From Gilliamella apicola (GTDB lineage Bacteria; Pseudomonadota; Gammaproteobacteria; Enterobacterales; Orbaceae): a stretch of 64,000 bases of DNA. The notes beneath the pieces are model-generated. The model saw only the letters and a program-made list of their open reading frames with translations. It was not told where the DNA came from and ran no database searches. The DNA lies in contig NZ_CP007445.1 of assembly GCF_000599985.1 (NCBI RefSeq), positions 2,294,001 to 2,358,000 on the forward strand, written 5' to 3'. Of the stretch, positions 1 to 8,771 are shown in pieces. Each line of letters opens with the position of its first letter. The first letter of the stretch is position 1. The translations under genes were made by a program, and so were the position numbers.

Positions 1-64
1 TTTTGAGATATTAAGGATGCATTAATTTAATTGTTACTTATATCAAATAAACACGGTGTAATTC

Positions 65-532
65 ATGGATATACGCAAAATTAAAAAATTAATTGAATTA
101 GTTGAAGAGTCAGGTATTTCTGAACTTGAAATTTCCGAAGGTGAAGAATCAGTTCGAATTAGTCGAACGATACCTACAACAAACTATTCAGCGCCAATAC
201 AAAACATTCAAATACCTCAAGCAGCTCCGGTTGTTGTTGCACCAAGCTCAGCAGGTGAAAGTGTAGCTGAAGCGGATCCTATTACTCCGGCTCCGGCTGG
301 AACAACTATAAAATCACCAATGGTTGGAACATTTTATCGTACACCAAGCCCAGAATCGAAAGCTTTTGTAGAAATCGGTCAAGCTGTCAATGTCGGTGAT
401 GTACTTTGTATCGTTGAAGCGATGAAAATGATGAACCAAATTGAATCTGAAAAAGCGGGCACAATTAAAGCTATTTTAGTTGAAAATGGTCAACCTGTTG
501 AATTTGATCAACCACTATTCATCATTGAGTAA
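65..532 (+). CDS. accB: Biotin carboxyl carrier protein of acetyl-CoA carboxylase
   Basis: This is the carrier subunit of acetyl-CoA carboxylase, which makes malonyl-CoA for fatty-acid synthesis in the cytoplasm. The 155-residue length matches the E. coli protein (156). An N-terminal interaction segment (about 1-35) is followed by a Pro/Ala-rich linker (about 40-80) and a C-terminal biotinyl domain with the EAMKM motif; Lys121 is the expected biotin attachment site. accC starts 33 bases downstream, so the two are very likely one operon, as in most proteobacteria. Only 64 bases of upstream sequence lie in the window, so the promoter cannot be judged. Confidence 0.97.
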   Translation: MDIRKIKKLIELVEESGISELEISEGEESVRISRTIPTTNYSAPIQNIQIPQAAPVVVAPSSAGESVAEADPITPAPAGTTIKSPMVGTFYRTPSPESKAFVEIGQAVNVGDVLCIVEAMKMMNQIESEKAGTIKAILVENGQPVEFDQPLFIIE

Positions 533-565
533 TATTAACTTATTTATAAGATTAAGAGATCGAAT

Positions 566-1912
566 ATGCTTGATAAAATTCTTATTGCTAACCGTGGAGA
601 AATTGCTCTACGTATCCTACGAGCATGTAAAGAACTTGGAATTAAAACTGTCGCTGTTCATTCTTCGGCAGATAAAGATTTAAAACATGTATTACTTGCA
701 GACGAAACTGTCTGTATTGGTCCAGCGGCTTCCGCTAAAAGCTACCTCAATATCCCAGCGTTAATTTCTGCCGCCGAAGTTACCGGTGCAGCAGCAATTC
801 ATCCGGGATATGGTTTTTTATCTGAAAACGCTGACTTCGCCGAGCAAGTGGAACGTTCTGGATTTGTTTTTATTGGACCAAAACCAGATACTATACGCTT
901 AATGGGTGATAAAGTGTCAGCAATTCATGCCATGAAAAAAGCTGGTGTACCTTGTGTACCTGGTTCTGATGGCCCTTTGAGTAATGATATTGAAAATAAT
1001 AAGCAGATCGCCAAACAGATAGGCTATCCAGTTATTATCAAAGCATCTGGTGGGGGCGGTGGTCGTGGTATGCGTATTGTTCGGGAAGAAAAAGATCTTG
1101 AACAAGCAATTAAAATGACCAAATTAGAAGCAAAAACCGCTTTCAATAATGATATGGTTTATATGGAAAAATTCCTTGAGAATCCTCGTCATATTGAAAT
1201 TCAAGTGCTTTCTGATGGTCAAGGTCATGCTATTTATTTAGGTGAACGTGATTGTTCAATGCAAAGACGTCACCAAAAAGTTGTTGAAGAAGCACCAGCG
1301 GTTGGTATTACTTCTAAAATGCGCAAATTCATTGGTGAACGCTGTGTTAATGCATGTATTGAAATTGGTTATCGTGGTGCAGGAACATTTGAATTCTTAT
1401 TTGAAAATGGTGAATTTTATTTCATTGAAATGAATACGCGTATTCAGGTAGAACATCCAGTTACCGAAATGATAACAGGTGTGGATCTGATTAGAGAACA
1501 GATCCTAATCGCTGCAGGCAAACCTCTTTCTATCAAACAAAGTGATATTGAAATCAAGGGTCATGCTATTGAATGCCGTATAAATGCCGAAGATCCTAAA
1601 ACATTTATGCCTTCACCAGGGAAAATTACTCGCTTTCATGCACCAGGCGGGTTTGGTATTCGTTGGGAATCACATATTTATGCGGGTTACACTGTACCAC
1701 CTTACTATGATTCAATGATTGGTAAGCTAATTGCTTATGGTGAAACACGTAATGTTGCTATTGCACGAATGAAAAATGCATTAGCTGAACTAGTGATTGA
1801 TGGTATTAAAACGAATATTGATCTTCACATTGAAATTATGAATGACAAAGGCTTCCAAAAAGGAGGAACAAACATTCATTATTTAGAGAAAAAATTAGGC
1901 ATTTACGAGTAA
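566..1912 (+). CDS. accC: Biotin carboxylase subunit of acetyl-CoA carboxylase
   Basis: This ATP-dependent enzyme carboxylates biotin on AccB with bicarbonate. Its 448 residues match the family length. It shows the biotin carboxylase N-terminal fold ([11 protein letters not shown] at the start), the ATP-grasp glycine-rich loop ([10 protein letters not shown], about residue 161-170), the [14 protein letters not shown] active-site segment near 286-300 and the C-terminal biotin carboxylase domain. The ATG follows an AAGAGA-type ribosome site. It is the second gene of accBC; a hairpin without a T-run separates it from eda. Confidence 0.98.
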   Translation: MLDKILIANRGEIALRILRACKELGIKTVAVHSSADKDLKHVLLADETVCIGPAASAKSYLNIPALISAAEVTGAAAIHPGYGFLSENADFAEQVERSGFVFIGPKPDTIRLMGDKVSAIHAMKKAGVPCVPGSDGPLSNDIENNKQIAKQIGYPVIIKASGGGGGRGMRIVREEKDLEQAIKMTKLEAKTAFNNDMVYMEKFLENPRHIEIQVLSDGQGHAIYLGERDCSMQRRHQKVVEEAPAVGITSKMRKFIGERCVNACIEIGYRGAGTFEFLFENGEFYFIEMNTRIQVEHPVTEMITGVDLIREQILIAAGKPLSIKQSDIEIKGHAIECRINAEDPKTFMPSPGKITRFHAPGGFGIRWESHIYAGYTVPPYYDSMIGKLIAYGETRNVAIARMKNALAELVIDGIKTNIDLHIEIMNDKGFQKGGTNIHYLEKKLGIYE

Positions 1913-1915
1913 CAA

Positions 1916-1942
1916 AATAATCCCTATCAATTAGGGATTATT
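1916..1942. terminator. Hairpin between accC and eda
   Basis: Perfect 11-bp inverted repeat (AATAATCCCTA / TAGGGATTATT, 5-base loop) just after the accC stop. There is no clear T-run after it, so it may act as a weak terminator or a transcript-stabilising hairpin and allow read-through into eda. Confidence 0.45.
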
Positions 1943-1969
1943 GCTATAAATAAAGATGGATTGATACAA

Positions 1970-2608
1970 ATGAAAAACTGGAAAAGAAGTGCTGAAGAAA
2001 TTCTAACTATGGGACCTGTTGTTCCTGTTATCGTTATTGAACGACTTGAAGATGCTGTGCCATTAGCGAAAGCTTTAATTGCTGGCGGTGTAAAAGTTCT
2101 TGAAGTTACTCTTCGAACAGAATGTGCACTTGAAGCAATTAAAAAAATCATTAAAGAAGTTCCAGAAGCTGTGGTTGGTGCGGGTACAGTAACAAGTGTT
2201 GAACAACTTAAGCAAGTAACCGAAGCTGGAGTTGAATTTATTATTACTCCTGGCATAACTGACGCTATTTTAAAAGCTGCAGTTGAAGGATCTGTTCCTG
2301 TCATTCCAGGTATTGCGACCATTTCTGAATTATTAACAGCCCAAGAATATGGCTTAACTGCATTAAAGTTCTTCCCAGCAGAAATCAATGGCGGCGTGGC
2401 TGCATTAAAAGCTTTTGCTGGTCCTTGTGGATATATGAAGTTTTGCCCTACTGGCGGTGTAAATCCAAAAAATTATCGAGACTATTTAGCGCTTAGTAAT
2501 GTACTTTGTGTTGGTGGAACTTGGTTTATTCCTACTGATGCTATTGCTAATGGTGATTTTACTAAAATTACTCAAATGGCAAAAGAAGCAGTTGCTGGTG
2601 CTAAGTAA
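1970..2608 (+). CDS. eda: KHG/KDPG aldolase
   Basis: Class I aldolase that splits 2-keto-3-deoxy-6-phosphogluconate to pyruvate and glyceraldehyde-3-phosphate and also acts on 4-hydroxy-2-oxoglutarate. The protein is about 212 residues (E. coli 213). Family hallmarks visible are EVTLRTE near residue 45, VGAGTV, the Schiff-base lysine region LKFFPAE and FCPTGGV. The frame is open from a TTG at 1961, but the ATG at 1970 gives the conserved MKNW start and has an AAAGATGGA ribosome site at good distance. No edd lies beside it, so its role could be Entner-Doudoroff or hexuronate breakdown. Confidence 0.95.
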   Translation: MKNWKRSAEEILTMGPVVPVIVIERLEDAVPLAKALIAGGVKVLEVTLRTECALEAIKKIIKEVPEAVVGAGTVTSVEQLKQVTEAGVEFIITPGITDAILKAAVEGSVPVIPGIATISELLTAQEYGLTALKFFPAEINGGVAALKAFAGPCGYMKFCPTGGVNPKNYRDYLALSNVLCVGGTWFIPTDAIANGDFTKITQMAKEAVAGAK

Positions 2609-2615
2609 TTATTTT

Positions 2616-2645
2616 CCGCCGATATTTTTCGGCGGTTGTATTTTT
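2616..2645 (+). terminator. Terminator after eda
   Basis: CCGCCGA and TCGGCGG arms (2616-2622 and 2629-2635) form a GC-rich stem followed by a T-rich tail (TTGTATTTTT). A standard intrinsic terminator for the eda transcript, placed between convergent eda and yadH. Confidence 0.85.
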
Positions 2646-2656
2646 AGTTAATTAAT

Positions 2657-3427
2657 TTAACTTCTTAACCCTCGCCCACTTTCAATCAGTCGCCATGCAA
2701 TTATATAGAGCACGGTAACAAATAAAATCAACATTGAAAATGTGATCCATAGTGATACGTCAGTCACACCTAAAAAACCATAACGAAAACCATTAATCAT
2801 ATAAACGATTGGATTTAGTTTTGATACCCATTGCCAAAAAGTAGGTAGCATGGTTATTGAGTAAAATACCCCACCAAGATAAGTTAATGGCGTTAATACA
2901 AATGTTGGAATAATACTAATATCGTCAAAAGTCTTAGCAAATACGGCATTTAATAAACCTGCTAATGAAAACAAAATTGATGTTAATAATAAAGTGCAAA
3001 TAACAAAGAGCCAAGAGTGCACTTCAAGACGAACAAAAAATAACGATACTATCGTCACTAAAATTCCAGTTAAAATACCTCGGATCACGCCACCACCTAC
3101 ATATCCACAAATCAAAATATGCGTTGGTACAGGTGCAACCAATAATTCCTCAATATTACGTTGAAATTTAGCGCTAAAAAATGAAGAACAGACATTGGTA
3201 TAAGAGTTTGTAATTACAGACATCATGATTAAACCAGGAACAATAAATGACATATAACTAAAGCCACCCATATTCCCCACACGTGAGCCAATTAAATTAC
3301 CAAATATAATAAAATAAAGTGACATAGTGATAACTGGCGGTATCAATGTTTGCAGCCAAATTCTTAAAAATCTAGTCACCTCTTTACGCCAAATACTTTT
3401 TAAGGCAATCCAATATAAATTACACAT
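2657..3427 (-). CDS. yadH: ABC transporter permease, YadH family
   Basis: Membrane subunit of an ABC-2 type exporter. The 256-residue product from the ATG at 3427 matches E. coli YadH in length and nearly throughout (for example VPPVITMSLYFIIFGNLIGS, FQRNIEELLVAP, FDDISIIPTFVLTPLTYLGG). About six hydrophobic helices are seen. The frame extends to 3469, but AAAGGAGC sits just before the ATG at 3427 and the conserved MCNLYW start follows, so 3427 is preferred. The start overlaps the end of yadG by 8 bases, indicating translational coupling. The substrate is unknown in the family. Confidence 0.93.
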   Translation of the reverse strand: MCNLYWIALKSIWRKEVTRFLRIWLQTLIPPVITMSLYFIIFGNLIGSRVGNMGGFSYMSFIVPGLIMMSVITNSYTNVCSSFFSAKFQRNIEELLVAPVPTHILICGYVGGGVIRGILTGILVTIVSLFFVRLEVHSWLFVICTLLLTSILFSLAGLLNAVFAKTFDDISIIPTFVLTPLTYLGGVFYSITMLPTFWQWVSKLNPIVYMINGFRYGFLGVTDVSLWITFSMLILFVTVLYIIAWRLIESGRGLRS

Positions 3428-4361
3428 TATCAGCTCCTTTTGCATTATTGTTACGTAATAAATCAACAAATAACTCTTCTAATCGATTAGTTTTATTACG
3501 CACGCTAATCACTTTGACGTTTTGATGATTAAGTTGCTCAAATAACTGATTTAAGCCACGTTGTTTATCAACTTTAACTTCTAACATGCCCGTATCAACA
3601 TTTACATAACTATAATCTGTTAAAACAATGGATTCACTTGTTGGTACATAATCAATAATAATAGTTTCAGATTGGCTATTAGCTAATAATTCACGCATAG
3701 AAGAGTTTGCTATCAATTGACCATGTTGAATTATGCCAATATTGCGACATAGCATTTCTGCCTCTTCTAAATAATGGGTAGTTAATATAATAGTAATGCC
3801 TTGACGATTGATTTCACGTAAAAAGTCCCACATTGAGCGCCGCAACTCAATATCAACCCCGGCTGTTGGTTCATCAAGAATCAATAATTTAGGCTCATGA
3901 ACGAGTGCTCTTGCAATCATTAAACGTCTTTTCATACCACCAGATAACATGTTGGCTCGACTATGGCGTTTATCCCATAAATCTAAAATTCTTAGATATT
4001 TTTCTGCGCGTTCTAATGCTAATTTACGTGGCAATCCATAATAGCCTCCTTGATTAGTGACAATCTGAATCACTTCTTCAAATTGGTTAAAATTAAATTC
4101 TTGTGGTACTAAGCCTAATTGTCTTTTGGCATTGACAATATCAGTATCCAAATCGTAACCAAATATTCGCACTTCACCAGAAGTTTTGGTTACAAGTGAG
4201 CTAATTATGCCAATAGTTGTTGATTTTCCGGCACCATTTGGACCAAGCAATGCATAAAAGTCACCTGCTTGAACCGTTAAATTAATACCTTTTAATGCTT
4301 CTACACCATTTTTATAAATTTTTTTAAGCGCGACCAATTCAAGCGCAGGAATAGATGACAT
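3420..4361 (-). CDS. yadG: ABC transporter ATP-binding protein, YadG family
   Basis: Nucleotide-binding subunit partnered with the overlapping yadH permease. Of 313 residues, the first about 220 form the ATPase domain: Walker A GPNGAGKST, signature LSGGMKRR, Walker B LLILDEPTAG and switch histidine TTHYLEEAE. The C-terminal about 80 residues are a family-specific extension. It is transcribed divergently from mog across a 241-base intergenic region. Export is inferred from the ABC-2 type partner; the cargo is not known. Confidence 0.94.
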   Translation of the reverse strand: MSSIPALELVALKKIYKNGVEALKGINLTVQAGDFYALLGPNGAGKSTTIGIISSLVTKTSGEVRIFGYDLDTDIVNAKRQLGLVPQEFNFNQFEEVIQIVTNQGGYYGLPRKLALERAEKYLRILDLWDKRHSRANMLSGGMKRRLMIARALVHEPKLLILDEPTAGVDIELRRSMWDFLREINRQGITIILTTHYLEEAEMLCRNIGIIQHGQLIANSSMRELLANSQSETIIIDYVPTSESIVLTDYSYVNVDTGMLEVKVDKQRGLNQLFEQLNHQNVKVISVRNKTNRLEELFVDLLRNNNAKGADNV

Positions 4362-4602
4362 GATAAAATCCTAATTGAATAAGTTATGATTGAAATTATG
4401 TAAACTCAATTATTAATGACCAGCAATATTGACAATATAATCAATTGTTGTAAAGGTCTTTTTAGTTTTCTTTATATTGAGTATAAATAAGTTATAATTT
4501 TTAACTTTTAGCGTATATTAATTTTAGCGAACCATTGGCCATATATAGGCGGTCTTAATTTCTAATTAATATAGATAAATAATATCCTAAGGAATAAGTA
4601 TT

Positions 4603-5181
4603 ATGTTCAAAATTGGTTTAGTTTCTGTGTCTGATAGAGCGGCAAATGGGATCTATGACGATGAAGGTATCCCATCATTAATATCTTGGTTACAAACAGC
4701 ATTGAAAACTCCGTTTATTACCGAAAATCGAATAATTCCAGATGAACAACCTATTATTGAACAAACATTATGTGAATTCGTTGATAAATTACATTGTGAT
4801 TTGATTCTAACCACTGGCGGTACAGGGCCAGCTATTAGAGATGTCACCCCAGATGCAACTTTAGCAATAGCCGATCGAGTTATGCCTGGATTTGGTGAAC
4901 AGATGCGCCAAATTAGTTTACATTTTGTACCTACTGCCATTCTTTCCAGACAAGTTGGTGTTATTCGCAAAAAATGTTTAATTTTGAACTTACCGGGTAG
5001 ACCAAAATCGATAAAGGAGACACTTGAAGGTGTAAAAGATAGTGCAGGAAAAATAATTGTTAATGGAATTTTTGCCAGCGTTCCTTATTGTTTAGAGTTA
5101 TTAGAAGGTCCCTACATTGAGACGCATGATCAAATAGTAAAGTCATTTCGCCCTAAAAGCAGTAACAAATCGAATATTTGA
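4603..5181 (+). CDS. mog: Molybdopterin adenylyltransferase
   Basis: Adenylylates molybdopterin before molybdenum insertion in cofactor synthesis. The 192 residues align with E. coli Mog (195) along the whole length: VSVSDRA near the start, the substrate-binding LTTGGTGPAIRDVTPDAT segment about residue 65-85, PGFGEQMRQISL and NLPGRPKSIKE. The ATG follows CCTAAGGAATAAGT, a good ribosome site. No other molybdenum-cofactor gene is adjacent. A GC-rich imperfect hairpin at 4531-4553 lies in the leader. Confidence 0.96.
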   Translation: MFKIGLVSVSDRAANGIYDDEGIPSLISWLQTALKTPFITENRIIPDEQPIIEQTLCEFVDKLHCDLILTTGGTGPAIRDVTPDATLAIADRVMPGFGEQMRQISLHFVPTAILSRQVGVIRKKCLILNLPGRPKSIKETLEGVKDSAGKIIVNGIFASVPYCLELLEGPYIETHDQIVKSFRPKSSNKSNI

Positions 5182-5195
5182 TTTTATGCAAATCT

Positions 5196-5213
5196 TATGC
5201 ATAATTATGTTTA
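5196..5213. promoter_or_regulatory. Candidate ARG box upstream of argR
   Basis: The 18-base segment TATGCATAATTATGTTTA resembles the ArgR operator consensus (AATGAATAATTATTCATA), matching at about two thirds of positions. It lies about 160 bases before argR. Autoregulation by ArgR is known in E. coli; here it is inferred from one imperfect box. Confidence 0.3.
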
Positions 5214-5375
5214 AATATTTTAAAGTCTAAAACTTGTTGTTTGATATTCAATTCATTAACAAAATGTCTATAAAACTTACTAATTAACTTAGATTTTATT
5301 ACTAATATATCAAGCAACAAACAATTATTACTGCTTTTACCTAAAACAGCAATCAATTAATCCAAAAGGAAAAAT

Positions 5376-5834
5376 ATGAAACAAGATGATCTTACTAAAG
5401 CTTTTAAAGAAATGCTTCTACAAGAAAAGTTCAGTTCTCAAATAAGCATTGTGCAAGCTTTACAAGAACAAGGTTTTGATAACATTAATCAATCTAAAGT
5501 TTCACGAATGTTAACCAAATTTGGAGCGGTTAGAACACGTAACGCAAAATCAGAAATGGTCTATTGCTTACCTGCTGAAATGGGTGTGCCAACAGCCAGT
5601 AGTCCACTAAAAAATTTGATTGTTGATATTGATTATAATAGCTCAATGGTTGTCATTCGTACCAGCCCAGGAGCGGCTCAACTTATCGCTCGCTTACTTG
5701 ATTCAATTGGTAAATCAGAAGGTATTTTAGGTTCAATTGCAGGCGATGATACAATTTTTAGTACGCCAACCAAATCCTGTACGGTTAAAAGTTTATATCA
5801 AACTATTATTCAACTATTTGAACAAGAATTATAA
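5376..5834 (+). CDS. argR: Arginine repressor
   Basis: Hexameric arginine-responsive regulator of arginine synthesis and a cofactor in plasmid resolution in E. coli. The 152-residue protein has the N-terminal winged helix (recognition region [15 protein letters not shown], about 37-51), a short linker, and the C-terminal arginine-binding/oligomerisation domain with [13 protein letters not shown] and the [10 protein letters not shown] motif. The ATG is preceded by AAAAGGAAAAAT. Usual neighbours such as mdh are not present in the window. Confidence 0.97.
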   Translation: MKQDDLTKAFKEMLLQEKFSSQISIVQALQEQGFDNINQSKVSRMLTKFGAVRTRNAKSEMVYCLPAEMGVPTASSPLKNLIVDIDYNSSMVVIRTSPGAAQLIARLLDSIGKSEGILGSIAGDDTIFSTPTKSCTVKSLYQTIIQLFEQEL

Positions 5835-5944
5835 CTATTGATATATCAATTTAATATTTAATAAATAATTTTTCCTATTTAACCTATTGACACATTTAGT
5901 AAAATCGTTAATTCTATATAGCACTTAAATTGTAACTCAAGTTA

Positions 5945-6117
5945 CGAGAACGAAGAGGCGCATTGCTCAGGTAGATTATTTTAGATACTGGAATCGGTGA
6001 TAAATAATTGAGGGGATGCAATGCCGAGGTTTGATTGAGTAGCCAGAAAGCAATCAAATCGACTGCAAGGGCTGAATCCCTTGGGTTGTCACCTTAACAG
6101 GTGGAGCGCTTCGCGGT
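5945..6117 (+). promoter_or_regulatory. Lysine riboswitch (L box) in the lysC leader
   Basis: The leader carries the conserved core of the lysine riboswitch, recognisable against the E. coli lysC leader: GAAGAGGCGCATTGC (from about 5952), TGAGGGGATGCAATGCCGAGG (about 6008-6030), GGGCTGAATCCCTTGGGTTG (about 6069-6088) and AGGTGGAGCGCTTCG (6100-6114). The CGAAG/CTTCG pair near the two ends can form P1. No T-run terminator lies between it and lysC, so control is probably by blocking translation start and by RNA decay rather than attenuation, as in E. coli. Exact ends are approximate. Confidence 0.93.
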
Positions 6118-6201
6118 TTGTACTTTTTAAATTATAACTGTAAATTGCACATACCCTCGCTCTAACTCTGTTAAAAATAAAATTTTTAATATGAGGAATC
6201 C

Positions 6202-7563
6202 ATGGAAACATCATTCGTAATTGCTAAATTTGGTGGTACTAGTGTTGCTGATTATTCAGCAATGGTAAATAGTGCTAATATTGTTATTGCTAACCCTAGT
6301 GTAAAAGTTGTTGTATTATCTGCTTCTGCGGGTATTACGAACTTATTAGTTGCATTAGCAGAAGGACGTGATGCGGAGGTTCGAGCTCAGCATTTAGCCA
6401 AAATTCAATCAATTCAATACAATATTTTAGAGCAACTTCCTGAAAACCCTACGTTAAGAGCCGAAATTGACCGAATTATTGCAAATATAGCCTCTTTATC
6501 GGAAGCTGCAAGTTTAGCAACGTCACCAGCATTAACTGATGAGTTAGTCAGTCATGGTGAAATTATGTCTTCAAAACTATTTGTTGAGGTATTAAGAGAA
6601 AAACAAAAAAGTGCCATATGGTTTGATGTACGTAAAGTTATGCGTACTGATGATAAATTTGGTAAAGCTCAACCCAAAATTGAAGAAATCAAACAACTTT
6701 GTTGTGCACATTTAAAATCTTTAAATACTAATGCGCTAATTGTTACTCAAGGTTTTATTGGCAGTGAAAGTACAGGTAAGACGACAACATTAGGACGTGG
6801 TGGAAGTGATTATACAGCTGCGTTACTTGGTGAAGCATTAAATGCAACACAAATAGACATTTGGACTGATGTTGCAGGAATTTATACCAATGACCCACGA
6901 ATTACGCCAGCGGCAAAAAAAATTGATGAAATATCTTTCGCAGAAGCCGCGGAAATGGCAACCTTCGGAGCAAAAGTTTTACATCCTGCGACGTTGGTTC
7001 CAGCAGTACGAAGTAACATTCCTGTTTTTGTTGGCTCAAGCAAAGCACCACAAGATGGCGGCACAATTGTTTATAACACTAATAGTATTACATCAAAATT
7101 ACCTGTGTTTAGGGCGTTAGCATTACGACGCAAACAGACATTATTAACCTTAACAAGTTTAAATATGCTGCATGCTCAAGGTTTTCTTGCAAGGGTATTT
7201 ACTATATTAGCTAAACATAATATATCCGTTGATTTAGTTACTACATCAGAAGTCAGTATCGCTTTAACAATTGATACTACAGGCACTTACACTAATGGTA
7301 ACAGTTTATTAACCAAAGAACTATTTGATGAACTTTCAACTCTTTGTCATGTAGATGTTGAGGAAGATTTAGCTCTTATTGCCATTATTGGCAATAACTT
7401 AACGACGACAAAAGGTATAGCAAAAGAAGTATTCGGCGTGTTAGATGATTTTGTTATAAGACTTTGTTGTTATGGTGCAAGCACCCACAATCTGTGCCTG
7501 TTATCAAAAAGTAATGATGCAGAAGCTATTATCAAAATTTTACATAAATCTATTTTTGAATAA
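6202..7563 (+). CDS. lysC: Lysine-sensitive aspartokinase III
   Basis: Phosphorylates aspartate, the first step to lysine, threonine and methionine. At 453 residues it aligns with E. coli LysC (449): the KFGGTS nucleotide-binding motif at residues 9-14, SPALTDELVSHGE, the TTLGRGGSDYTAALL segment, and two C-terminal ACT domains (about 310-450) that bind lysine in the family. It is a single-function kinase without a homoserine dehydrogenase domain. The ATG follows ATGAGGAATCC. The upstream lysine riboswitch fixes its regulation by lysine at RNA level in addition to allosteric inhibition. Confidence 0.98.
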   Translation: METSFVIAKFGGTSVADYSAMVNSANIVIANPSVKVVVLSASAGITNLLVALAEGRDAEVRAQHLAKIQSIQYNILEQLPENPTLRAEIDRIIANIASLSEAASLATSPALTDELVSHGEIMSSKLFVEVLREKQKSAIWFDVRKVMRTDDKFGKAQPKIEEIKQLCCAHLKSLNTNALIVTQGFIGSESTGKTTTLGRGGSDYTAALLGEALNATQIDIWTDVAGIYTNDPRITPAAKKIDEISFAEAAEMATFGAKVLHPATLVPAVRSNIPVFVGSSKAPQDGGTIVYNTNSITSKLPVFRALALRRKQTLLTLTSLNMLHAQGFLARVFTILAKHNISVDLVTTSEVSIALTIDTTGTYTNGNSLLTKELFDELSTLCHVDVEEDLALIAIIGNNLTTTKGIAKEVFGVLDDFVIRLCCYGASTHNLCLLSKSNDAEAIIKILHKSIFE

Positions 7564-7928
7564 CAACTCATTCAAAGGGAGAGTTAATCTCCCTTCGACT
7601 TAAATCAAAGTGACTATCTTAAAGAAGCATGTTAAAAGTTTGAAAACGCAATAAAAGACCTTAACTTTTGTTACAAATAATTATAGAATATTCATCAATT
7701 ACTATATGAATACGCTTTTATGCACTCAATTCATATAGTCATTCTTTAGTCTTACGATTAAATCTTCTATCTCCATTTTATGACTGTTATTTATTAATAT
7801 TTTTAAATTTTGATTTATTAATTTTAATCAATATCGTTAAAGCTATTACATTAAATATCAACATTTCTTAGATTTTTAGATTGTGTTTATAAACTAAATT
7901 TAACCTTAATCAAACAAAGGAAATTATC
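7564..7928. other. Intergenic region lysC to GlsB-like gene, with inverted repeat
   Basis: This AT-rich gap of 365 bases holds the lysC hairpin and, further on, an 11-bp perfect inverted repeat ACTATATGAAT (7701-7711) / ATTCATATAGT (7729-7739) with a 17-base spacer. I see no supported gene. The repeat could be an operator or fold as RNA; nothing in the sequence decides. Confidence 0.4.
7575..7595 (+). terminator. Hairpin after lysC
   Basis: AAGGGAGA / TCTCCCTT stem with a 5-base loop, 12 bases after the lysC stop. The tail is not T-rich (CGACTT), so termination strength is uncertain. Confidence 0.5.
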
Positions 7929-8171
7929 ATGGGTATTTTAAGTTGGGCTATTCTAGGATTAATTGCCGGTTGGATTGCAAAGTTTTTTATGCCACTTGGA
8001 CGTGTAGGAGTATTTAAAACTATTCTATTAGGAATTGCAGGCGCTATCGTTGGTGGGTATATAAGTACATTCTTTGGCTGGGGAACTGTGACAGGATTTA
8101 ATTTCCCTAGTTTATTTATCTCAGTCTTAGGCGCAATATTACTTATTTATATCTACCGTCTAATGAAATAA
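7929..8171 (+). CDS. GlsB/YeaQ/YmgE family small membrane protein
   Basis: An 80-residue, very hydrophobic protein of the transglycosylase-associated (GlsB/YeaQ/YmgE) family. The sequence shows the typical start MGILSWAILGLIAGWIAKF, a glycine-rich second helix (ILLGIAGAIVGGYI) and a third helix near the C-terminus, so three membrane spans. Family members are linked to general stress responses, but the molecular function is not known. The ATG follows AAAGGAAATTATC. It appears to be a single-gene unit with its own terminator. Confidence 0.85.
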   Translation: MGILSWAILGLIAGWIAKFFMPLGRVGVFKTILLGIAGAIVGGYISTFFGWGTVTGFNFPSLFISVLGAILLIYIYRLMK

Positions 8172-8188
8172 TACTTTGTTTTACACAA

Positions 8189-8217
8189 AATTGGCGGGGA
8201 TTCACCGCCAATTGTTT
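8189..8217 (+). terminator. Terminator after the GlsB-like gene
   Basis: AATTGGCGG (8189-8197) and CCGCCAATT (8205-8213) form a strong stem followed by GTTTATT. Lies 17 bases after the stop codon. Confidence 0.75.
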
Positions 8218-8290
8218 ATTAAAAAGAGAATTGAAATTTGTATCGACTGGATGACATCAACTATTTATTTCTGTAAACCATAGCTTATAT

Positions 8291-8569
8291 TTAACATATC
8301 AAATTTCTTAAGTATTTAATCAGGCGCCATATACACAAACAAAAAATCACAATGAAAAATGAAAATAAAGATGAAATGAAAAAGAAAAATAAACCATCTA
8401 TTATAGTAATAGGCCACTTAAAAATTAAGTAAGATACAAACACAACAATATTTAAAATAATGAAAGGATACCTAATTGGTGTATCTTTCCAGGTTACCAA
8501 CTCACAAATACCTCTCAAACCTTCTTCAACGATAGTTTCTACAATAATACCAATAAAATCGCCTGGCAT
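8291..8569 (-). CDS. Small two-helix membrane protein, copy 1
   Basis: A 92-residue protein that I cannot assign to a known family. Two hydrophobic segments are visible (about 34-53 and 58-84), with an amphipathic N-terminus and a basic C-terminus. It is a paralogue of the product of 8844-9146; both share FIILNIV, a LIFKWPI linker, GL-x2-F-x-ISSL-x-SF and a terminal WR-x-IK. It is transcribed divergently from the truncated cysS head, just as copy 2 is divergent from intact cysS. Small paired membrane proteins of this size include immunity proteins and toxin-like peptides, but nothing in the sequence proves either. Confidence 0.6.
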   Translation of the reverse strand: MPGDFIGIIVETIVEEGLRGICELVTWKDTPIRYPFIILNIVVFVSYLIFKWPITIIDGLFFFFISSLFSFFIVIFCLCIWRLIKYLRNLIC

Positions 8570-8682
8570 ATGATTAAATTCTAATTACAGTACATAGAAG
8601 CATTATAATAAATAATTTCACGATAACAATATTTTTGTTATATTATTTAGCAAACTTCATTAAATTAAACCTAAAGATTGTA

Positions 8683-8757
8683 ATGTTAAAAATATTCAAT
8701 ACGTTAACTCGAGAAAAAGAAACCTTTAAATCAATTTATCCCAATAAAATTGGCTAG
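8683..8757 (+). pseudogene. Truncated head of cysS (24 codons then stop)
   Basis: The reading frame from the ATG at 8683 encodes the first 23 residues of cysteinyl-tRNA synthetase (starting [18 protein letters not shown]) with one change from intact cysS (Tyr19 for His19), then Gly and TAG at the duplication junction. It carries an exact copy of the 100 bases upstream of cysS. It is a by-product of the tandem duplication and cannot make a synthetase; whether the short peptide is translated is unknown. Confidence 0.9.
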
Positions 8758-8771
8758 GATTACCCATTAAT

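Larger units (their letters stand above)
8215..8757. repeat. Tandem duplication, left unit (small membrane gene plus cysS head)
   Basis: Left copy of a direct duplication whose right copy is 8772-9330. Within it, 8583-8753 matches 9160-9330 over 171 bases with only three differences, all inside the first codons of cysS; the 100 bases before the start codon are identical. The remaining part, a leftward small membrane-protein gene and its 3' flank, is clearly homologous but strongly diverged between copies. Confidence 0.9.

Noticed and set aside
4531-4553. Molybdenum-cofactor riboswitch in the mog leader
   Set aside because: Only one short imperfect hairpin (ACC-4-GCC-7-GGC-GGT) is present; the conserved multi-helix core of that riboswitch is not seen.
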